Assembly: GCA_051453625.1 (NCBI GenBank)
Contig: JBOZIK010000001.1
Coordinates: forward strand, 53,217,767-53,250,109
Source: Welwitschia mirabilis
Lineage: Eukaryota > Gnetophyta > Gnetopsida > Welwitschiales
Direction of reading: 5' to 3'
DNA length: 32,343 nucleotides
Shown: positions 30,438 through 32,343 of the stretch, in pieces
Layout of the letters: every line of letters starts with the position of its first letter
How positions within the stretch are numbered: position 1 is the stretch's first letter
Notes under the pieces: generated by a model
What the model was told of the DNA's origin: nothing
What the model saw: the letters and a program-made list of their open reading frames with translations, nothing else
The model's database searches: none
Made by a program: the position numbers and the translations under genes

Positions 30438-32343
30438 TTACTAGTAAAAGATATAGGGATTTAATTAAAGACTTATGCTCTTTTTGAAGTCGTTATCTAG
30501 TGTTACTACTATGTTCCATTCCTAACTCTCTTATACATCTATCCCATGGAAGAATGACATTGATACTCTATTACAAATAAAAGTCCTAGCTTTATTAATA
30601 AAATTTGGATTTGATTATGTAAGATATGTATCCCTAGGATAACCTTACGTATTATCATTTATTAATAATAGATACAAGTGTAACGAAATGTCACCACAAA
30701 TAATACCATTGTTGAGGTAGAGATAAATGAAATAAATTACCTTTGCGTTTTTCCTATCCTAATCTTCATTTATCATTCTAGATGATTTTATAATAAGAAG
30801 GGCTTTAACACATTCTCTTTCTCTAGAACATCCTTTAGTAATATGATTATAATTTTCTAATTCTATTTAATAAGTAATTCCATCACTTATAATTATTTCA
30901 TTATATTATAATTTTAAAAAACTTCTAAAATATTTCTATCAAGAAATTGATTATTTAAATGTTTAAAATGTTTTCTCTTGCTTACTTTATTCACCTCACT
31001 AGAATTTATGGCAATACTTTTCTTTGATAACTTTGCTTTACTTATGCCATTATATTCCTTAAGGTTCATTATATACTAAAGCCCTAAATACTGTAATGCT
31101 CAAATATAATTTATTATGAATTTAGAGAAAATAAATAAATGAGTAATAAAAAAGGAAATATTTAACACAATTCAAGCTTTTTCCACCTTATGTACATGCA
31201 AATAGTGTAGAACCCTATTATTAAAAATGAGAATATAAAACAGAAGCTATCTTTATGACTTCAATTCCTTTCCTCTACCTCAACATTCTTATTTATAATT
31301 CTTCATTAGGGTGAAAACCTAAAATTTACATTAACATATACTAAGTGATATGTAATTAAGTAAAATTAACTTCTACAATAGCATAAGGTTTCATAACCAC
31401 TTTTCTCCTTCTTATTTTTCTTTTCTTTTTTTTTTCTTTTTAGCTTTTTTTTCCTATTTTAAATAAAAATCAAATTTACATCAAAGGGAATGTAACACAC
31501 AAATCCATAGAGGGAAGATTAGGCTTTACTTTCTAATAGTTATAGCTAATGTTACCTTGATGACATTATTTTTCATCATTTTCACATAAGATGAAAAGAA
31601 ATTTTATCATCTACAAAAATAAATAACTAATTTAAAGGCATTCACACATCCAATTACTAGATTTACATAGATAGCAATAAAGAAACTTAAGCTTATACCA
31701 TATCATTTAATTACACACTACGTATGTTTATATAAATGAATTAAGGTAACATGAATATTAAGGTATTACACTATTATAAGTACATATGATGATAAACTAA
31801 TGGATATAATATATTAATACTAATAACATTAATGTATCAAGAATAATGTCATACTAGATTTTAAGTACAACATTTATAGTTAATCGAAATTAAACATTTA
31901 TTTCATATTAATAAAATTAATGCTATTAAAAAATTAATTTTATTCTTAGCATTAGCTACTTTTTAAACATCACAAAAAGCTATTTTCAAGCCTTAATAAT
32001 CAACTATCTATAATAACCAAGTCATCCAACATTAATTTACTTATAGTATTACGGTCACACTTGATGTATTGCTTATCTATTTTTGTAAGAGTTCTTTATT
32101 TGACCAAAGAACATGAAAACTTGCAAAGCATTACCAACAATATAATGAGAACCTTTTGTTGGTGTAAGGTTCTTACATAAGATATTGCATTATAATGGGG
32201 ATACTTTTCAATTTTGTTTTAAAGTGGACCTCATGTTCTACAATAAAATAAATTATAATAATAATACTTTGTATCTTATTTAGTTAGTAAATTAAAAACA
32301 TTCATCTTGTAAAAAAATGTATTAAAGAATAAAACTTTATGAA

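Larger units (their letters stand above)
29368..32343 (+). other. AT-rich DNA, possibly the start of a third LTR family
   Basis: TGTCATACCCCTTTTTTGG at 29368 resembles the start of many plant LTRs. It is followed by tandem repeats and a TATA-like GGCTTATAAGTACC near 29911. No matching CA end, second copy or target-site duplication is visible, so this is only a suggestion. The remainder to the window end shows no gene. A pyrimidine-rich tract is at about 31399-31455. Confidence 0.3.

Noticed and set aside
1-32343. tRNA, rRNA or other structured RNA genes
   Set aside because: No cloverleaf with A/B boxes or rRNA core segment was recognised on either strand by eye. A tRNAscan/Infernal run would be decisive.

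Overview
The window looks like nuclear, heterochromatin-type DNA from a seed plant. It is strongly AT-rich and interrupted by ten runs of N, and apart from one small island it is built from decayed Ty3/gypsy LTR retrotransposons and their LTRs, with long (CT)n/(AG)n microsatellites. I see no intact protein-coding gene. The plant assignment rests on retrotransposon hallmarks: a tRNA-Asp-type primer binding site, an Athila-style gag-protease with the VTRSG-type motif, and a Tat/Ogre-like gag. The species cannot be named from this sequence.

Layout. (1) 1-2821 is the 3' part of a very long LTR (family 1, + strand), cut by the window edge. (2) 2822-7109 is low-information DNA. It holds a Z-DNA-like GT/GC microsatellite fused to (AG)n, a dispersed repeat, and one GC-balanced gene-like island (about 5040-5790) that I cannot identify. 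(3) 7110-7853 is the first half of a Tat/Ogre-like gag. (4) 7854-21648 is a complex of Athila-like DNA lodged inside that gag. It comprises LTR copy A, an inverted internal fragment, LTR copy B with its primer binding site, leader, gag and protease remnants, a 917-N gap, an (AG)n dispersed repeat, then LTR copies C and D. (5) 21649-22060 is the second half of the outer gag, including its degenerate zinc-finger segment. (6) 22061-25021 is AT-rich DNA with three gaps. (7) 25027-29146 is a second copy of the family 1 LTR, on the - strand. It is a solo LTR with a perfect 5-bp target-site duplication (TCTTT). (8) 29152-32343 is AT-rich DNA with a possible third LTR and short tandem repeats.

How the parts relate. 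The outer gag reads from 7110 to 7853 and resumes at 21649. The 5 bp before LTR A (TGTAA) and after LTR D (TGCAA) look like an aged target-site duplication, so the simplest model is an Athila-like element inserted into a Tat-like gag, followed by inversion, duplication and further decay. The two family 1 LTRs lie in opposite orientation and form a roughly 2.7-kb imperfect inverted repeat around the nested complex. The Athila-like element shows no reverse transcriptase, RNase H or integrase between protease and 3' region, so it was either gag-protease only or has been deleted.

Two signals go beyond routine annotation. An 18-bp hairpin motif (type CTATCGT-CCCC-ACGATAG) recurs in all four Athila LTRs and in the leader and 3' non-coding region, and several variants keep the stem by compensatory or wobble changes. 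Separately, several N-gaps are flanked by repeated sequence, and at least one (1273-1372) is almost certainly an uncollapsed contig overlap.
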